Positions 7,573 to 18,878 of a stretch of DNA of 64,000 bases are shown in pieces (position 1 is the stretch's first letter; each line of letters starts with the position of its first letter). A model generated the notes under the pieces. It was given only the letters and a program-made list of their open reading frames with translations, searched no databases and was not told where the DNA came from. The stretch lies in contig JAWKTK010000017.1 of the NCBI GenBank assembly GCA_041399205.1, positions 124,001 to 188,000 on the forward strand, in the 5' to 3' direction. The DNA is from JAGQOZ01 sp041399205. GTDB taxonomy: Bacteria > Planctomycetota > Planctomycetia > Pirellulales > Pirellulaceae. The translations under genes and the position numbers were made by a program.

Positions 7573-9615
7573 CTACTCCGGATAGACAAATTCGTTGAGG
7601 TTCAAAACGACACGGCAGAATTCGTCCAGAGATTCCGTCGCCAGGAATTCGCGTACGTTGATTCGCTCAGCCATCGTTGGTTCGCGACACAACGCCAGTC
7701 GCCACGCCAACGAAATCTGACGCTCGGTTTCATCACCTGCTTCGCGTCGCAAACGCGCAGCAAACGCCCGCGATTGCTGTTGCGTAAAGTCGCTATTGAA
7801 TAACGTCAGGGCTTGCGGCGCGACGGTGGTTATCTGCCGCTGCGGACAGCTGCTAACCGAGTCTGCCAGGTCCAGGGTTTCGAACATTGGTACAATCAGG
7901 CCACGCTTGATGAACGCGTAAATGCTGCGTCGTGAAGCTTCGGGTTCTTCAGACGGTGTCCAGATACTGGCTTTGTCCGAATTCGCTTCAATGGCAGCCA
8001 ACGGAATAGCAGGTCGAAAGGCAGGACCGAAACGCTTGGAGTTCAAGCGGCCACTGACGGCCAACATCGAATCACGAATCGCTTCCACTTCCAGACGCCG
8101 ATAACGGACAATCGAATCAGCGTTCTTCGCCATCTGCCAAGCTCGGCTGGTCAGCATGAGTCGATGCAATTTTTTGAGTGACCAATTCGCATCATACATG
8201 AACCAATCCGCTAGATAGTCAAGCAATTCAGGATGAGCCGGAGGTGATCCCATCAGACCAAAGTCACTGGCGGTAGACACAATACCTTCGCCAAAATGCT
8301 GTTGCCAAATTCGATTGACGATCACACGCGCTGTCAATGGATTGTCCTTGCTGGCAATCCACTTAGCCAAACACAATCGTCGGCCGGTTGTCCGGTTTCC
8401 ATTCGAAACGAAGTCGGGCTGTTGCTGAACCAGAATGGCCGGAACGGCCGGATCGACGCGTTCGCCAGGACGATTTGCTGATCCGCGAATCAGAATGTGT
8501 GTGTCCGGCGCCGTGGCAGACATTTCCTGCCAAGCATACACGTCCGTTTCACCGACCTTCACTGTCAATTCCGTACGACCTTGCTGTGGTCTTTGCAGTG
8601 GATTGAAGACGGCCACCAGACTGTAGTAGTCTTGTGTGCTGAGCGGTTCAAACTTGTGGTCGTGGCAGCGAGCACATCCAATGGTCAGTCCCAAGAATGC
8701 CTGCGACGTAGTGCTGACAATATCGTCCAGCTGGTCATAGCGGTCCGCCTGCGGGTCGGCGGGTTCGTCATCCCAATGGCCCAGACGTAGAAAGCCCGTG
8801 GCAATTGTCGTTTCGGCATCGGCATCCGGAAGTTCATCGCCGGCAATCTGCTCTATCGCAAACCGATCAAACGGCTTGTCGTTGTTGAAAGCCTGGATCA
8901 CGTAATCTCGGTAGCGCCAGACGAAAGGCTTTTCGGCATCGCGTTCGTAGCCGTTCGAGTCTGCGTACCGGGCAACATCCAGCCAGTGCCTAGCCCAACG
9001 TTCGCCGTATTCGGGCCGATCGAGCAAGGCGTCGACAACCGAATTCAGATTGCCGTTCATGGCGAACTGGTCCTGTTCCGCAATCGTCGGCGGCAGACCG
9101 ATTAAATCAAGGTAGATTCGCCGCAATAGCGCAGCGTCCGACGCTGGCGGTGGCAAGTCTCGCTGAATAAACAGAAACGCATCGATCGGATGCTGGTGAT
9201 CTGATTTCGGCAGCGTCGGCCGCTTGATCGGCTGGAACGACCAATGTTCTGATGGGCTTGTGGGGATTAATTCGTCCTGAGGATATGGCGCGCCGGAGTG
9301 AATCCACTGTTGCAATTCCGCAAGCTGCCCGGCGGTCAAACGCGATCCTTCGGGCGGCATACGATCTGATTCGTCGTCGGACCTGACGCGTCGCAAGAGT
9401 TCGTCGTGAATATCTTTGGGAATCAACGATCCGGCGTCCAATCGCAGATCGGCTTCCTGCTTTAGTGCTCCGTGACACGTCACACAACGCTGGTTCAACA
9501 GCGGCCGAATGTTACGAACATAATCGACCGGCTCGGTACCCTGAATCGCTGTGCACAGCAATCCGCACACCGCCACGAGCATGAATCGAACGAACCACGT
9601 GTTGTTCCTAATCAT
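7573..9615 (-). CDS. DUF1549/DUF1553 protein with cytochrome c motifs (PSD1 type)
   Basis: An intact 680-residue secreted protein. After a signal peptide (FMLVAVCGLLCTAIQG) comes a planctomycete cytochrome C domain with haem motif CVTCH at 44-48, then DUF1549 (LLRRIYLDLIGLPPT, GERWARHWLDVARYADS), a second haem-like motif CARCHDHKF at 314, and DUF1553 (NPLTARVIVNRIWQQHFGEGIV, RSIYAFIKRGL). It is shorter than many relatives, which carry an extra central domain. The family is inferred to act outside the cytoplasm in electron transfer or polymer breakdown, without a proven reaction. It is directly followed by its DUF1501 partner. Confidence 0.9.
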   Translation of the reverse strand: MIRNNTWFVRFMLVAVCGLLCTAIQGTEPVDYVRNIRPLLNQRCVTCHGALKQEADLRLDAGSLIPKDIHDELLRRVRSDDESDRMPPEGSRLTAGQLAELQQWIHSGAPYPQDELIPTSPSEHWSFQPIKRPTLPKSDHQHPIDAFLFIQRDLPPPASDAALLRRIYLDLIGLPPTIAEQDQFAMNGNLNSVVDALLDRPEYGERWARHWLDVARYADSNGYERDAEKPFVWRYRDYVIQAFNNDKPFDRFAIEQIAGDELPDADAETTIATGFLRLGHWDDEPADPQADRYDQLDDIVSTTSQAFLGLTIGCARCHDHKFEPLSTQDYYSLVAVFNPLQRPQQGRTELTVKVGETDVYAWQEMSATAPDTHILIRGSANRPGERVDPAVPAILVQQQPDFVSNGNRTTGRRLCLAKWIASKDNPLTARVIVNRIWQQHFGEGIVSTASDFGLMGSPPAHPELLDYLADWFMYDANWSLKKLHRLMLTSRAWQMAKNADSIVRYRRLEVEAIRDSMLAVSGRLNSKRFGPAFRPAIPLAAIEANSDKASIWTPSEEPEASRRSIYAFIKRGLIVPMFETLDLADSVSSCPQRQITTVAPQALTLFNSDFTQQQSRAFAARLRREAGDETERQISLAWRLALCREPTMAERINVREFLATESLDEFCRVVLNLNEFVYPE

Positions 9616-9730
9616 GTTCTTAACAGCTCCTCTTACCTAATAAGCGAGTGTCATTCCTGGCGGTCGGTGCTTTGTTTCTGTCATTTGGGCGTGGGAATGC
9701 CATTCGCGCGTCCCATGTTTGATGATTGTT

Positions 9731-11141
9731 TCATGCCAGAAGTTCATTCACGACTTGCGCGCCTTCCACACCGGTAAGGCGAAAGTCGAGACCGGCGTGG
9801 CGGTAGGTGAGTCGTTCGTGATCAAAGCCCATCAAGTGTAGGATCGTCGCATGCAAGTCTCGGACGTGCACCGGCTTCTCCGCGGCTCGCAATCCAATTT
9901 CATCGGTCGAACCATGAACGATCCCGGGTTTCACCCCGGCTCCGGCCAGCCACGAACTGAACGCCCAGGGATGGTGTTCGCGTCCTTTCGCATCCGCTGT
10001 ATTGTTGAACGGCGTTCGTCCAAATTCAGTCGTCCAAACCACCAACGTTTCGTCCAACATGCCGCGGTTCTTGAGATCCTTAATCAACGCCGCAATTGGC
10101 TGATCGACGTTCTTTGCCAAAGGTTCGTGCGTCAACATATCGCCGTGTGCGTCCCAATTTCCGGACGAACCAACGTCAATCAGTTCCACGAACCGCACAC
10201 CACGTTCAATGAGTCGTCGCGCGGCGAAGGCATTGCCAACCGAATCCCGTTTTCTGACCAGGCGTAACGCCGTAATTCGCCAGAGTTGTTGCGGTTTCCT
10301 GGCCGAAGTCGAACGCATCGGGGACGGCCATCTGCATGCCAAAAGCCGTTTCAAAAGTTTGCAGTCTCGCCAACAGCTGAGGATCATCGGAACGCGCCGC
10401 GAGGTGTTCCATGTTTGCTTCGCGAAGTGCCGCCAGTTCCAGTTGCTGGCGATCGGTCGGGATTCGAGGTCGGACATTGGCAACCGGTTCGGCACCCGGC
10501 ACCACGAGCGTTCCCTGATGCGCGCCCGGCAGAAAATCGCTGGAATAGACCTGCGTCAGCATACGTTTGTGCCGGAACAATGACGACAAATCCCGGCAGG
10601 TTGCGATTCAACGTTCCCAAACCGTACGTCATCCATGAACCGATACTGGGACGCGAAAATGTGAACGAACCGGTGTGCATGCCGAGTGTCGCGTTGTAGT
10701 GATTCGAATGGGACGTATGCATCGAGCGAATCCCGGCGATGTCATCCACGCACTGGGCGATATGCGGAAACAGCGTGCTGACTTCGGTCCCACACTGGCC
10801 GTGCGGCTGGAACTGCCACTGCGGCCGCTTGAAAAATGCGTTCGTAGCCAGGCCGGTCCTTAATTTCTGGATGGTCCGCTTTGATTTCTTGACCGTGTTT
10901 TCTTGTCAATTCGGGCTTGGGGTCAAAAGTATCAACATGTGAAACGCCGCCCGTCATGAACAGGAAAATAATGTTCTTGGCTTTCGCCGAAAAATGAGGT
11001 TCACGCGGCGACGGCGAGTCTCGGCATCGGCCAACAACTGCTGCACAATACCCGGAAACAGCAATGAACCTGCTGCAGCCGAACGAAGGAAGTGATGACG
11101 TCGCAGCGAGAGTGATCGGCTGGCGAAGTCTGCTGAGTCAT
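9731..11141 (-). pseudogene. DUF1501 domain protein, second copy, several frameshifts
   Basis: Family sequence continues through at least six reading-frame segments: ATG at 11141 (overlapping the partner gene stop as ATGA), RRHHFLRSAAAGSLLF (twin-arginine signal), KNIIFLFMTGGVSHVDTF, IAGIRSMHTSHSNHYN, SSDFLPGAHQGTLVVPGA, and RRLIERGVRFVELIDVG to the end at 9731. Apparent indels lie near 11115, 11025, 10830 (T5 run), 10550 and 10248-10251 (A4 run). Conserved motifs are preserved in every segment, so either the gene decayed very recently or the bases are wrong. A corrected protein would be about 470 residues, the normal family length. Confidence 0.72.
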
Positions 11142-14125
11142 ACCGGATACTCCACAAAAAGATATTCGTTGCTGGCCAGAAGCACGCGAAGCTGAGCCGA
11201 CCATTTTTCCAAAGCGTCGCCGGGATGTTCGCCAGAAACGTTCGGTTCGCTCGCATTCACGCGACGAAGATTTCTCGCTGAAAAATAATTCGGTAGGCCT
11301 CTCGAATTCGCTTGTCGTCATTGGGAACCGCAAGCAGCTTACCAGCGAACGTGGCCGTCTGCGTATGGAAAAACGGATCATTGATGAAATATAACGCCTG
11401 GGTCGGAACCGTGGTGGATTGGCGAACGGGTGTCGAAGCATTCGGATCTGCTCCCGTCAAAGAGTGCCAGAAACGGATGCCGCCGCTGGCGTTGCACCAT
11501 CAGAATGCGCTTGCGGCGGTTGGTTTTCGTACACCGCGTTAAACGGTGTGTGCTGTGTAAACGTCCAAGTCTCTTCGGCAGGAAACGGATGCGCTTGCAG
11601 CCCAAGTCCAGATCTAACTGCCCAGACGTTGCCAGCAGGCTGTCTCGCAATTCTTCGGCGGATAAACGTCGCCGATTAAAATGTGCAAGCCATTGATTTT
11701 TGGGGTCGGTGGCTGACGGCGAACCGCTTGCTTGTTGATAGCTCGTGTGGCCAGAATCAACCGATGCATGGCATGACGCATAGCCGCTTTGCACGAATCG
11801 ATGTTGCCAGGAAGTCCAGTAACTCGGGTGCGTTGGAGGTGTTCCGCGAGCACCAAAATCATTCGACGATTCGACCAAGCCTTGGCCAAAATGCCAACTC
11901 CAGATCCGGTTCACCATCACTCGAGCAGCCAGTGGATGACGCGAAATCCATTCGGCCAATTCTTGCCGACCACTGCCAGAATCGTGCGAGATTTCTTCTC
12001 CACCAAAGACGGACAGCCAGCGCCGCGGAATTTCTTCGCCCAGTTTTTCAGGGTCGCCTTGTTCTTGCAACTTGGCGTTTTGCGCGTGCTGATCAACCAC
12101 CGCATACGCCACGGGAATGGTTGGAGGCGAGCCTGGTTCGGGTAATGCAACGCTGGATTGACCAAGATCCGCTAGGGCCGAACCGAGTTCCGCAGCGAGA
12201 TGTGCTAGTTCAAGCCCAACTCCATCCAAGTCGGCCGGATGAACGTCGGTCACGCGACCCGACAAACGAATCTGGCCATCAATGGGGCTGGTCCAGGCGA
12301 TACCGACCGGGCGCTGATTGCCGGGATGGACAAAAAACGCGGCAGCGGGCAAGGTGGTCCAAGCCTGAATCGGTTCCGCTGCCGCATTTACGAAAACGGA
12401 CGGCTCCGATCCCAGGCTCCACGACGTGATTTCGTTGTGTCCGCCCGTGTTGCGACGCTGCTCGGACAGGAAGATCGGAGACGAAGTGACGTCCAGAAAA
12501 CTCCACGCGGCACCATGTCGGTCTGACCAGGAATTCCCTTTCAACAAGTCCGACACCAGATCGGCGATGTCCCATTTGCGTTGTTTACCGCTCGTTTCGT
12601 GAATGATCCATTCGACCAACGTGCTGTCGGCACCATGGTTCTGATTCGGCCGAACGGTTAGCAGAACTACTTCACCGCGGCGAACCGTAACGATATGTTC
12701 GAACCGAACCGATTCACCTTCGTCCACTTTCGATTCGAAGAGCACTTGCTTCGAATCATGCCATAACGAATCGATTTTATCTTTGGCGGCCTGTGCCACT
12801 GCTTGTCGCTGCTGCTTTTCGACTTCAACTTGCGCGACTTTTTCCTGCCAAGGCCGCATCAGGGCGTCGACTTCCGCTGGCGAAATCAACGGCACCATGT
12901 CTCGCGGCTGACCCTTGGGTTCGCAACCGGGAAACGCAAACTTCGTACTTTCAAAGATGCCATAGAGCGAATAATAGTCTTCGGATGTGACGGCATCGTA
13001 TTTGTGATCATGGCAACGAGCACATCCGAGTGTGAGGCCGAGAAAGTTTTTGCCAAGATTATCGATCACGTCTTCGTACGTCAGGTACATATCTTTGTCG
13101 ATGTCATGTCCGAAGCGGCGAGCAATCGCCAGATATCCCGTAGCCACAATCCCGTCCGCACGTTGCGAACCGGACGGTTCCTGGCTCAGCAGATCGCCAG
13201 CCAATTGCATTTTCACGAATTGATCAAACGGAAGATCGTGATTAAAGCTGTCCATGACCCAATTGCGATAACGCCACGCGTGTGGCAGCGGTCGATCGGT
13301 GTTTTCGCCAGCGGTGTCGGCGTAACGTACAACGTCCAGCCAGTGTCGTCCCCAATGAACTCCGTATTGCGGCGAAGCAAGCAGTCGTTCAATGACTTTG
13401 GCCCACGCTTGCGGATCTTGGTCCGCCACAAACGCCTCGACATCATCTGGTGATGGCGGAAGTCCCGTCAGGTCGTAGGTTAGACGTCGCAGGAGCGTGC
13501 GTTTGTCGGCCGCAGCAGAATTCGCAAGTCCCTGTCGGTCGATCTGACGCTGAATCAATTGGTCGATATGAGCGGCGTCAGTGGCGGTATCGGCTGGCGA
13601 GGCTTCCGGCAGCGGTTGAAAGGCCCACCAGCTATGTGCTTCGTCCGTGGTCATGCCTCCCAATACGTCACTTCCCGTTCGAGGATCGGGAGCTCCGAGC
13701 GAAACCCATTTCCTGAGAATCGCGATTTCGTGTTCTGGCAGCTTTCCGCCATCGTCTGCCGGCGGCATTTCCATGTCGACATAATTGATTGCATTGATCA
13801 GCAGGCTTTCGTCCGGCTTGCCAGGAACAATCGCCGGGCCACTTTCGCCTCCGGTTTGCCAGCCATTTGCCGAAGCCAACGACAACCCACCACTCGCCTT
13901 GGTTCCACCGTGGCATTCGAAACACCGCTTTACCAGCAGAGGTCGCACGTGTTTTTCGAAGAACGCGATATCTCCATTCGACTTCTCCTGTTCACCCAAT
14001 TCGTCAGCGTTCAACTCGCCCGCACCGAAACCACAAAGAATTGCGCAGACTGCCACGACGCAACCAAACGACTGGATTCGCGGCAACATCAGAAATGATC
14101 TTGTGCGTTCAAAGTCATTTTGCAT
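11138..14125 (-). pseudogene. DUF1549/DUF1553 cytochrome c-type protein (PSD1), C-terminal part frameshifted
   Basis: The first 2.2 kb is clean: signal peptide, CFECHGG haem motif, DUF1549 (LLRRLTYDLTGLPPSPDD, WGRHWLDVVRYADTAGEN), CARCHDHKY, a central PA14/carbohydrate-like insert, and DUF1553 (ARVMVNRIWSWHFGQGLV). From about 11860 to 11240 there are roughly nine single-base indels; the missing motifs HRLILATRA, TFTQHTPFNAVYE, GADPNASTPVRQSTTV and the final EYLFVEYPV are all found in other frames. The gene then ends at TGA 11138, overlapping the next ATG. The start at 14125 has GGAG eight bases upstream. An intact version would be about 995 residues. Confidence 0.78.
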
Positions 14126-14249
14126 TTTTCAGTCTCCAATCATCAATTTGCAATTTCTACAGTTCGGCCAAACAAAACCAGCAATAACTCGAGTGAGAAA
14201 TGCAAAATGGAAGTACAAAAATGGAAATTGAAGTGTTGATGACATTCGC

Positions 14250-15653
14250 CTAGATACTTTCCACGATTCCTGTGCTGTCGGCAAAGGCATCTGCCTGCAC
14301 ACCAAGACGCTTTAGCATGGTCAAGAACAAATTGGACAGCGGCAGGTCTTCACCTTTCGCCGCGTCTTGCCACGGTTCACGATCGCCCAGCCAGGGGCCG
14401 CCTTGGAAATTCATGCCGGCGTGATTGAAGTACTGTCCATGCTGAAAGCCCATCTGCTTTCCGCCTGCCAGAATGATTGGATAGTTGCGAGACAAATGAA
14501 AGGCACTGGACGCCGACCCGAACAAAACCAGCGTGTTGTCCAGCAACGTTCCGGTCCCGGCCGGTTCGGCCGTGTCGTTGAGCTTACCCAGAAAGCGACC
14601 GAATTCTTCGTTTAGGAATTGACAGTAGATGCCAAAATTCTTCCAGCCGTCCGGATTCTTGGTTTCGTGCGAAAGCTGATGTGCCAGATTAAACCCGACG
14701 GCTCGAGCCAAATGGTCGCTTCGACCAACACCGTTTTCGCGGCCAATCTGATACGTGGCCACTCGCGTAGAATCGGTCTTGAACGCTAAGTAGATCAGTT
14801 CGAACATTGTCTGCAGATATTGACGAGGTTCATCAGTAGTGAGTTCCAGGTTCAGCTGTGCGTCGTCCACCGAAGGAAGCGGCACGTTCAACCAACGTTT
14901 GGCTTTTTCCACTTTGATTTCAGTTTGGCGAACCGATTCTAAGTATTCATCCAAACGTTGGCGGTCATCCGCGGACAAGGATTTTCGCAGATCTTGAGCG
15001 TCGTCCAGCATTTCGTCCAGAGCGCTACGCGTGAGCGTGAGTCGCCGCGCGGAATCGTCGTCTGCCTTGACAAAGAGCATGTCGAATATTTGTTTGGGCC
15101 GATGTTCCGCCGGGATCGCTCGACCATGGCGGTCGAAGGAAATCGTATGCGCACCTCGCGCCGTACCAGTTCCGCCATCGGTGGACATGACCAGCGAAGC
15201 GATGCGAGTCTGATCGCCCACAAATTTTACGTATTCTTGATCCAGCGAAATCGTGTTGCTGTAGTCCGTATCACCTCCGCCAGTCGCCGCAGCCGTCAAG
15301 AACTGGTCGGCGTTATTGTGGCCATGAACGCTACGAGATTGCGGATGGGAAAACCCAGAAAATACCGTCAGATCGGACTTCAGTGCTTCTAGCGGACGCA
15401 GGCAATTGGTAAACGCAAAGTCGTGACCACTGCCATGAGGAAACCAAGCCCATTCGTTATAGGCAGGGTCTTCAGGCAACGGCATCGGCACTCCGTCCGG
15501 AAAATAAAAGCATGCCAGTCGCTTTGGATTGGCTACTACCGGTTCGGCTCGTGCTGGCGAAGAAAATAGCGAACCAAACATCGGCAACGCCAACGCCAAT
15601 CCGCTGCCTCGCAAGAAACGACGCCGGTCGATGTCTCGTATTTCGAATTTCAT
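14250..15653 (-). CDS. DUF1552 domain protein, Tat-exported
   Basis: An intact 467-residue protein. The N-terminus DRRRFLRGSGLALALP is a twin-arginine signal, and KRLACFYFPDGVPMP followed by VFSGFSHPQSRSVHGHNNAD is typical of DUF1552. The family is structurally related to DUF1501 and is of unknown reaction. It lies 48 bases after a DUF1592 protein, its usual partner, so the two are probably cotranscribed. The ATG has GGAG about ten bases upstream. Confidence 0.9.
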   Translation of the reverse strand: MKFEIRDIDRRRFLRGSGLALALPMFGSLFSSPARAEPVVANPKRLACFYFPDGVPMPLPEDPAYNEWAWFPHGSGHDFAFTNCLRPLEALKSDLTVFSGFSHPQSRSVHGHNNADQFLTAAATGGGDTDYSNTISLDQEYVKFVGDQTRIASLVMSTDGGTGTARGAHTISFDRHGRAIPAEHRPKQIFDMLFVKADDDSARRLTLTRSALDEMLDDAQDLRKSLSADDRQRLDEYLESVRQTEIKVEKAKRWLNVPLPSVDDAQLNLELTTDEPRQYLQTMFELIYLAFKTDSTRVATYQIGRENGVGRSDHLARAVGFNLAHQLSHETKNPDGWKNFGIYCQFLNEEFGRFLGKLNDTAEPAGTGTLLDNTLVLFGSASSAFHLSRNYPIILAGGKQMGFQHGQYFNHAGMNFQGGPWLGDREPWQDAAKGEDLPLSNLFLTMLKRLGVQADAFADSTGIVESI

Positions 15654-15701
15654 GTTTTATTGCTCCACGAAGGAATTTGGCCATCGTTTTCAGAGGCGTT
15701 G

Positions 15702-18503
15702 CTAATTTGATTGAAACAATTCGCTGCGCACAATCGATTGGATCATGGTTTTCAGTCCATCGCCCTGCTGACGAACATTGGCCGTGATCGCTTCGATGGC
15801 AGATCGGTCTTCAAATCGCAAGGAACGGCCCAGTGCGAACGTCGCTAGTTTATGGACCATCGCTTCCACAAACTGATCCTGCCGGGATTCCAACAGATAA
15901 CGTTTTAGTCCGTCCATGCCGTCCAATGTCTGTTGATTGAACAATTCGCTGGTGGCATCAATCGGCTTGCCATTCACTTGCTCTCGCCACCGCCCCAAGG
16001 CGTCGTAATTTTCGAACGCAATGCCCCACGGGTCGATTTTGGCGTGACAAGCCTTGCAGGCCGCTTGATTGCGATGATTTTCGATTCGCTCCTTCAATGT
16101 CATTTTGGCAATTTCCGGATCGGCTAAATCGATCTGAGGTACAGCAGGTGGTGGTGGCGGCGGCGGATCGTTCAGAAGTCGCTCCAGCAACCAAATTGCG
16201 CGTTTCAGCGGATGCGAATCGGGCCAATCGGAATTCATGGCCAACATCCCGGCTTGCGTCAACAATCCACCTCGTTGAAATGTGTCGTCCAACGGCACTC
16301 GGCGAAATTCATTTCCATACACACCATCCAGTCCATAATGCTTGGCCAAGCGTTCATTGACCATGGCATAATCCGCGTGGATAAAGTCGAGCACGCTGGC
16401 ATCTTGCTGCAGAATTTCCGCGAACAGCGCCACCGGTTCTTCCAGCATGGCCGCTTTCAGTAGCGGATCGAAGTGCCCCATTTGTCGCTTGAAGTTTACG
16501 AACTCCAGTAATTCCAAATTCAACCACTGATGCACAAACTGTTCCGCGAATCGACCACTTCGCGCGTCGGCCAGCAGGCGATCTACCTGACCGGACAGCA
16601 CGCTTGGTTCGCTCAGTTCACCATCGGCAGCTAATTTCAGCAATTCCGAATCCGGCACACTGCACCACAGGAATAGCGCCAGTCGATTCGCCAGCTGGAA
16701 GTCGCGGTGTTGCCGCAAAGTTTCATTCGAATCCGAATCGTCGGCTGCGTCACCGGTAAGATCCAACGGATGGTTCGCTACAAACAGAAATTGCGGCGAA
16801 GACAGGACCGTCGCCAAGACTTCGATGACTGCTTCTTCAAACGAATCGCATTCCGGCCGAATCGCTGCAAACAGTTCCATTTTGCGATCAACTTCCTGCA
16901 AAGTGATCGGGCGGCGCCATGCACGAAACATGAATTTCTGAAGGATTTCTTTGGCGTACGCAAGTTCATTTTCGGCGTGTTCACTGGCGAAGAAAATTTG
17001 GCGGTGCGATACCGGCGGCCATTCGGCAAAGTAGGGTGCTTCCACCGTGACGAAATCGAGCTGAACATCATGGTTGGAAGCCGAACAGTTTTCGATGCGA
17101 ATGTATTCAGATGGGCTGGGCATGGCTCCCATGGGAGACGTTTTCCGCACGGTGTTGCGAGGATAAATTTCACCCAACGGAATTTCCCACGTGACTAGCT
17201 GCGGATCACTGGGACTGGCTGTGATGGGAATGTCGGCTTGGCTGACGGGCAGTAACGCTCGTCCTTCATTGCTCGCTTGCCAGCCAAACAACAGACGGAT
17301 ACTGGGAAAGCCCGGCTGGTCCGCTTGCTCTGTTTCTACTCGAGCAATTCGCGCGGTAACTCGCATTATCCCTTCGTCGGGAAGTTGGTTGCCGAGTTCA
17401 ATCACGAGGTCTCTGTTTCCTTCGGAAGGAAGTACCGCGACGCATTCGATCTGGTCGGGCATGGGCGGCATTTTGTCGGCTGGCGCAAACGCGTACTTCG
17501 CTTCGTAGTATTGCCAACGAGCCTGAGCGGTACGACCCGTGGAAAGTTGCTTGTAGAAGGTGCGTTGGTGCGGCTGATGAAATTCGGCTTCCAACTTGGC
17601 CAGTTTCGCTTCCAGCTTTTGAGCGTCGTGGGCCAAGTCCTGTTTTGCTTTTGCTATTTCCGCGTCTTGTTCTTGCCATTCTCGTTCTGCCGCTTGTGAC
17701 ATAGAAATGCCCCAGTTCAACGTGGGCGGACGGTCGCCAATAACGGTCGCGCGAGCGAGCGCCTGTCGTGCCAGACGGTGGTACGTTTCGAACTGAGAAG
17801 TGGACAAGTGCAAAAGATCGGCGCTGTTTTCGAATCCTTCGCTCGAATGAGGTTCGGGCGGCAAGTCTTTGGCAAAATCCCACGGCAAACCCAGCAGGTC
17901 TTGCAACGCGTAATTGTATTCATAACGAGTCAACCGGCGGAACGAAGAAGGCGAACCCGACTGTCGACGCAGTTCTGACGCGGCGTGAAGTTCATTCGAT
18001 AACCAATCCACAATCTGCTGCCGTTCCGTATGACTTAATGTCGAATCGTCCGGAGGAGGCATTTCTCCTTTGGTGACGACAGCAAAGACTTCGACCCACC
18101 AATCCGTATCCGCTCCGCGCAATAAATCTGGATCTAGCTTATCAATCCGAATATTTCCTTCCGTCAAGTCTGCTCCATGACAATCCACACAATGTTGGGT
18201 TAGCAGCGGCTGGATGGACGAATTGAATTCGGTCAGATTTGCCTGCGGCGACGACTCCGGTTGTGAATCAGACGCGTTGCGGTCCACAGCATCAACAGCA
18301 TGGAAACGCGAACGCTGTCGACCAGAACGTTTAAGTTCGGTCAGAGTTGGACGTCCAGCGGCGCCAGATGAATTCGATTCGGTCGCTGCCGAAGTTGGCA
18401 CAGCGGCGTCATCCGCGCGACCCATCGGGGTCGCCCCAAAAGGAGAACTGGCCAACAACATCAGAACGAACAGCAAACGCGTCTTGCCAAAATAGTTGCG
18501 CAT
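15702..18503 (-). CDS. DUF1592 (DUF1587/1588/1585/1595) planctomycete cytochrome c-type protein
   Basis: An intact 933-residue secreted protein. A signal peptide (LLFVLMLLASSPFGA) is followed by haem motif CVDCH at about 105-109, RRLTRYEYNYALQDLLG (DUF1587), a coiled-coil-like charged stretch, DUF1595/1592 (LQKFMFRAWRRPITLQEVD, FQLANRLALFLWCSVPD), DUF1588 (RRVPLDDTFQRGGLLTQAGML) with CKACHAKIDPWG, and DUF1585 at the C-terminus. Proposed roles of the family are extracytoplasmic electron transfer or polymer degradation. ATG 18503 was chosen because it begins directly at the signal peptide; the upstream extension has no export signal. It is the first gene of a pair with DUF1552. Confidence 0.88.
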   Translation of the reverse strand: MRNYFGKTRLLFVLMLLASSPFGATPMGRADDAAVPTSAATESNSSGAAGRPTLTELKRSGRQRSRFHAVDAVDRNASDSQPESSPQANLTEFNSSIQPLLTQHCVDCHGADLTEGNIRIDKLDPDLLRGADTDWWVEVFAVVTKGEMPPPDDSTLSHTERQQIVDWLSNELHAASELRRQSGSPSSFRRLTRYEYNYALQDLLGLPWDFAKDLPPEPHSSEGFENSADLLHLSTSQFETYHRLARQALARATVIGDRPPTLNWGISMSQAAEREWQEQDAEIAKAKQDLAHDAQKLEAKLAKLEAEFHQPHQRTFYKQLSTGRTAQARWQYYEAKYAFAPADKMPPMPDQIECVAVLPSEGNRDLVIELGNQLPDEGIMRVTARIARVETEQADQPGFPSIRLLFGWQASNEGRALLPVSQADIPITASPSDPQLVTWEIPLGEIYPRNTVRKTSPMGAMPSPSEYIRIENCSASNHDVQLDFVTVEAPYFAEWPPVSHRQIFFASEHAENELAYAKEILQKFMFRAWRRPITLQEVDRKMELFAAIRPECDSFEEAVIEVLATVLSSPQFLFVANHPLDLTGDAADDSDSNETLRQHRDFQLANRLALFLWCSVPDSELLKLAADGELSEPSVLSGQVDRLLADARSGRFAEQFVHQWLNLELLEFVNFKRQMGHFDPLLKAAMLEEPVALFAEILQQDASVLDFIHADYAMVNERLAKHYGLDGVYGNEFRRVPLDDTFQRGGLLTQAGMLAMNSDWPDSHPLKRAIWLLERLLNDPPPPPPPAVPQIDLADPEIAKMTLKERIENHRNQAACKACHAKIDPWGIAFENYDALGRWREQVNGKPIDATSELFNQQTLDGMDGLKRYLLESRQDQFVEAMVHKLATFALGRSLRFEDRSAIEAITANVRQQGDGLKTMIQSIVRSELFQSN

Positions 18504-18878
18504 AACAACGAACCACGGTGGTAGGGGGCGGGAGCAACGACGTCTGGGGAACCGTTGTTTCCAACGGCCCAACGCCATTGCCAGTGGTGATCCAGGAAAG
18601 CTCGCAAGGACACTCGCGAAGGTCCACTCAGGATACCAAATAAACACCCTTGCTGAAACGCAAAAAGCCCTAGGCTCATTGTGGATTCGTTTTTTCTCGC
18701 GAATACGGCACGTTGACCGCAAACAGCGGACAACCGTTTGTCATAATGAGTCGAACATCAGTTAAACACTAAGCCGTCGAAGATAAAGTGGCGAATTCCT
18801 TTCTCCGAAGACTCGTCGCCCTGCCCCGTTCACGGCGAATACAACATCTGCTCATCGCCTTATCGAAGGAAAAGCGTT

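Noticed and set aside
6132..11860. Extensive programmed frameshifting in the DUF1501/DUF1553 genes
   Set aside because: Both +1 and -1 changes occur, many within 100 bases of each other and without consistent slippery sites; sequencing error or decay explains them better.
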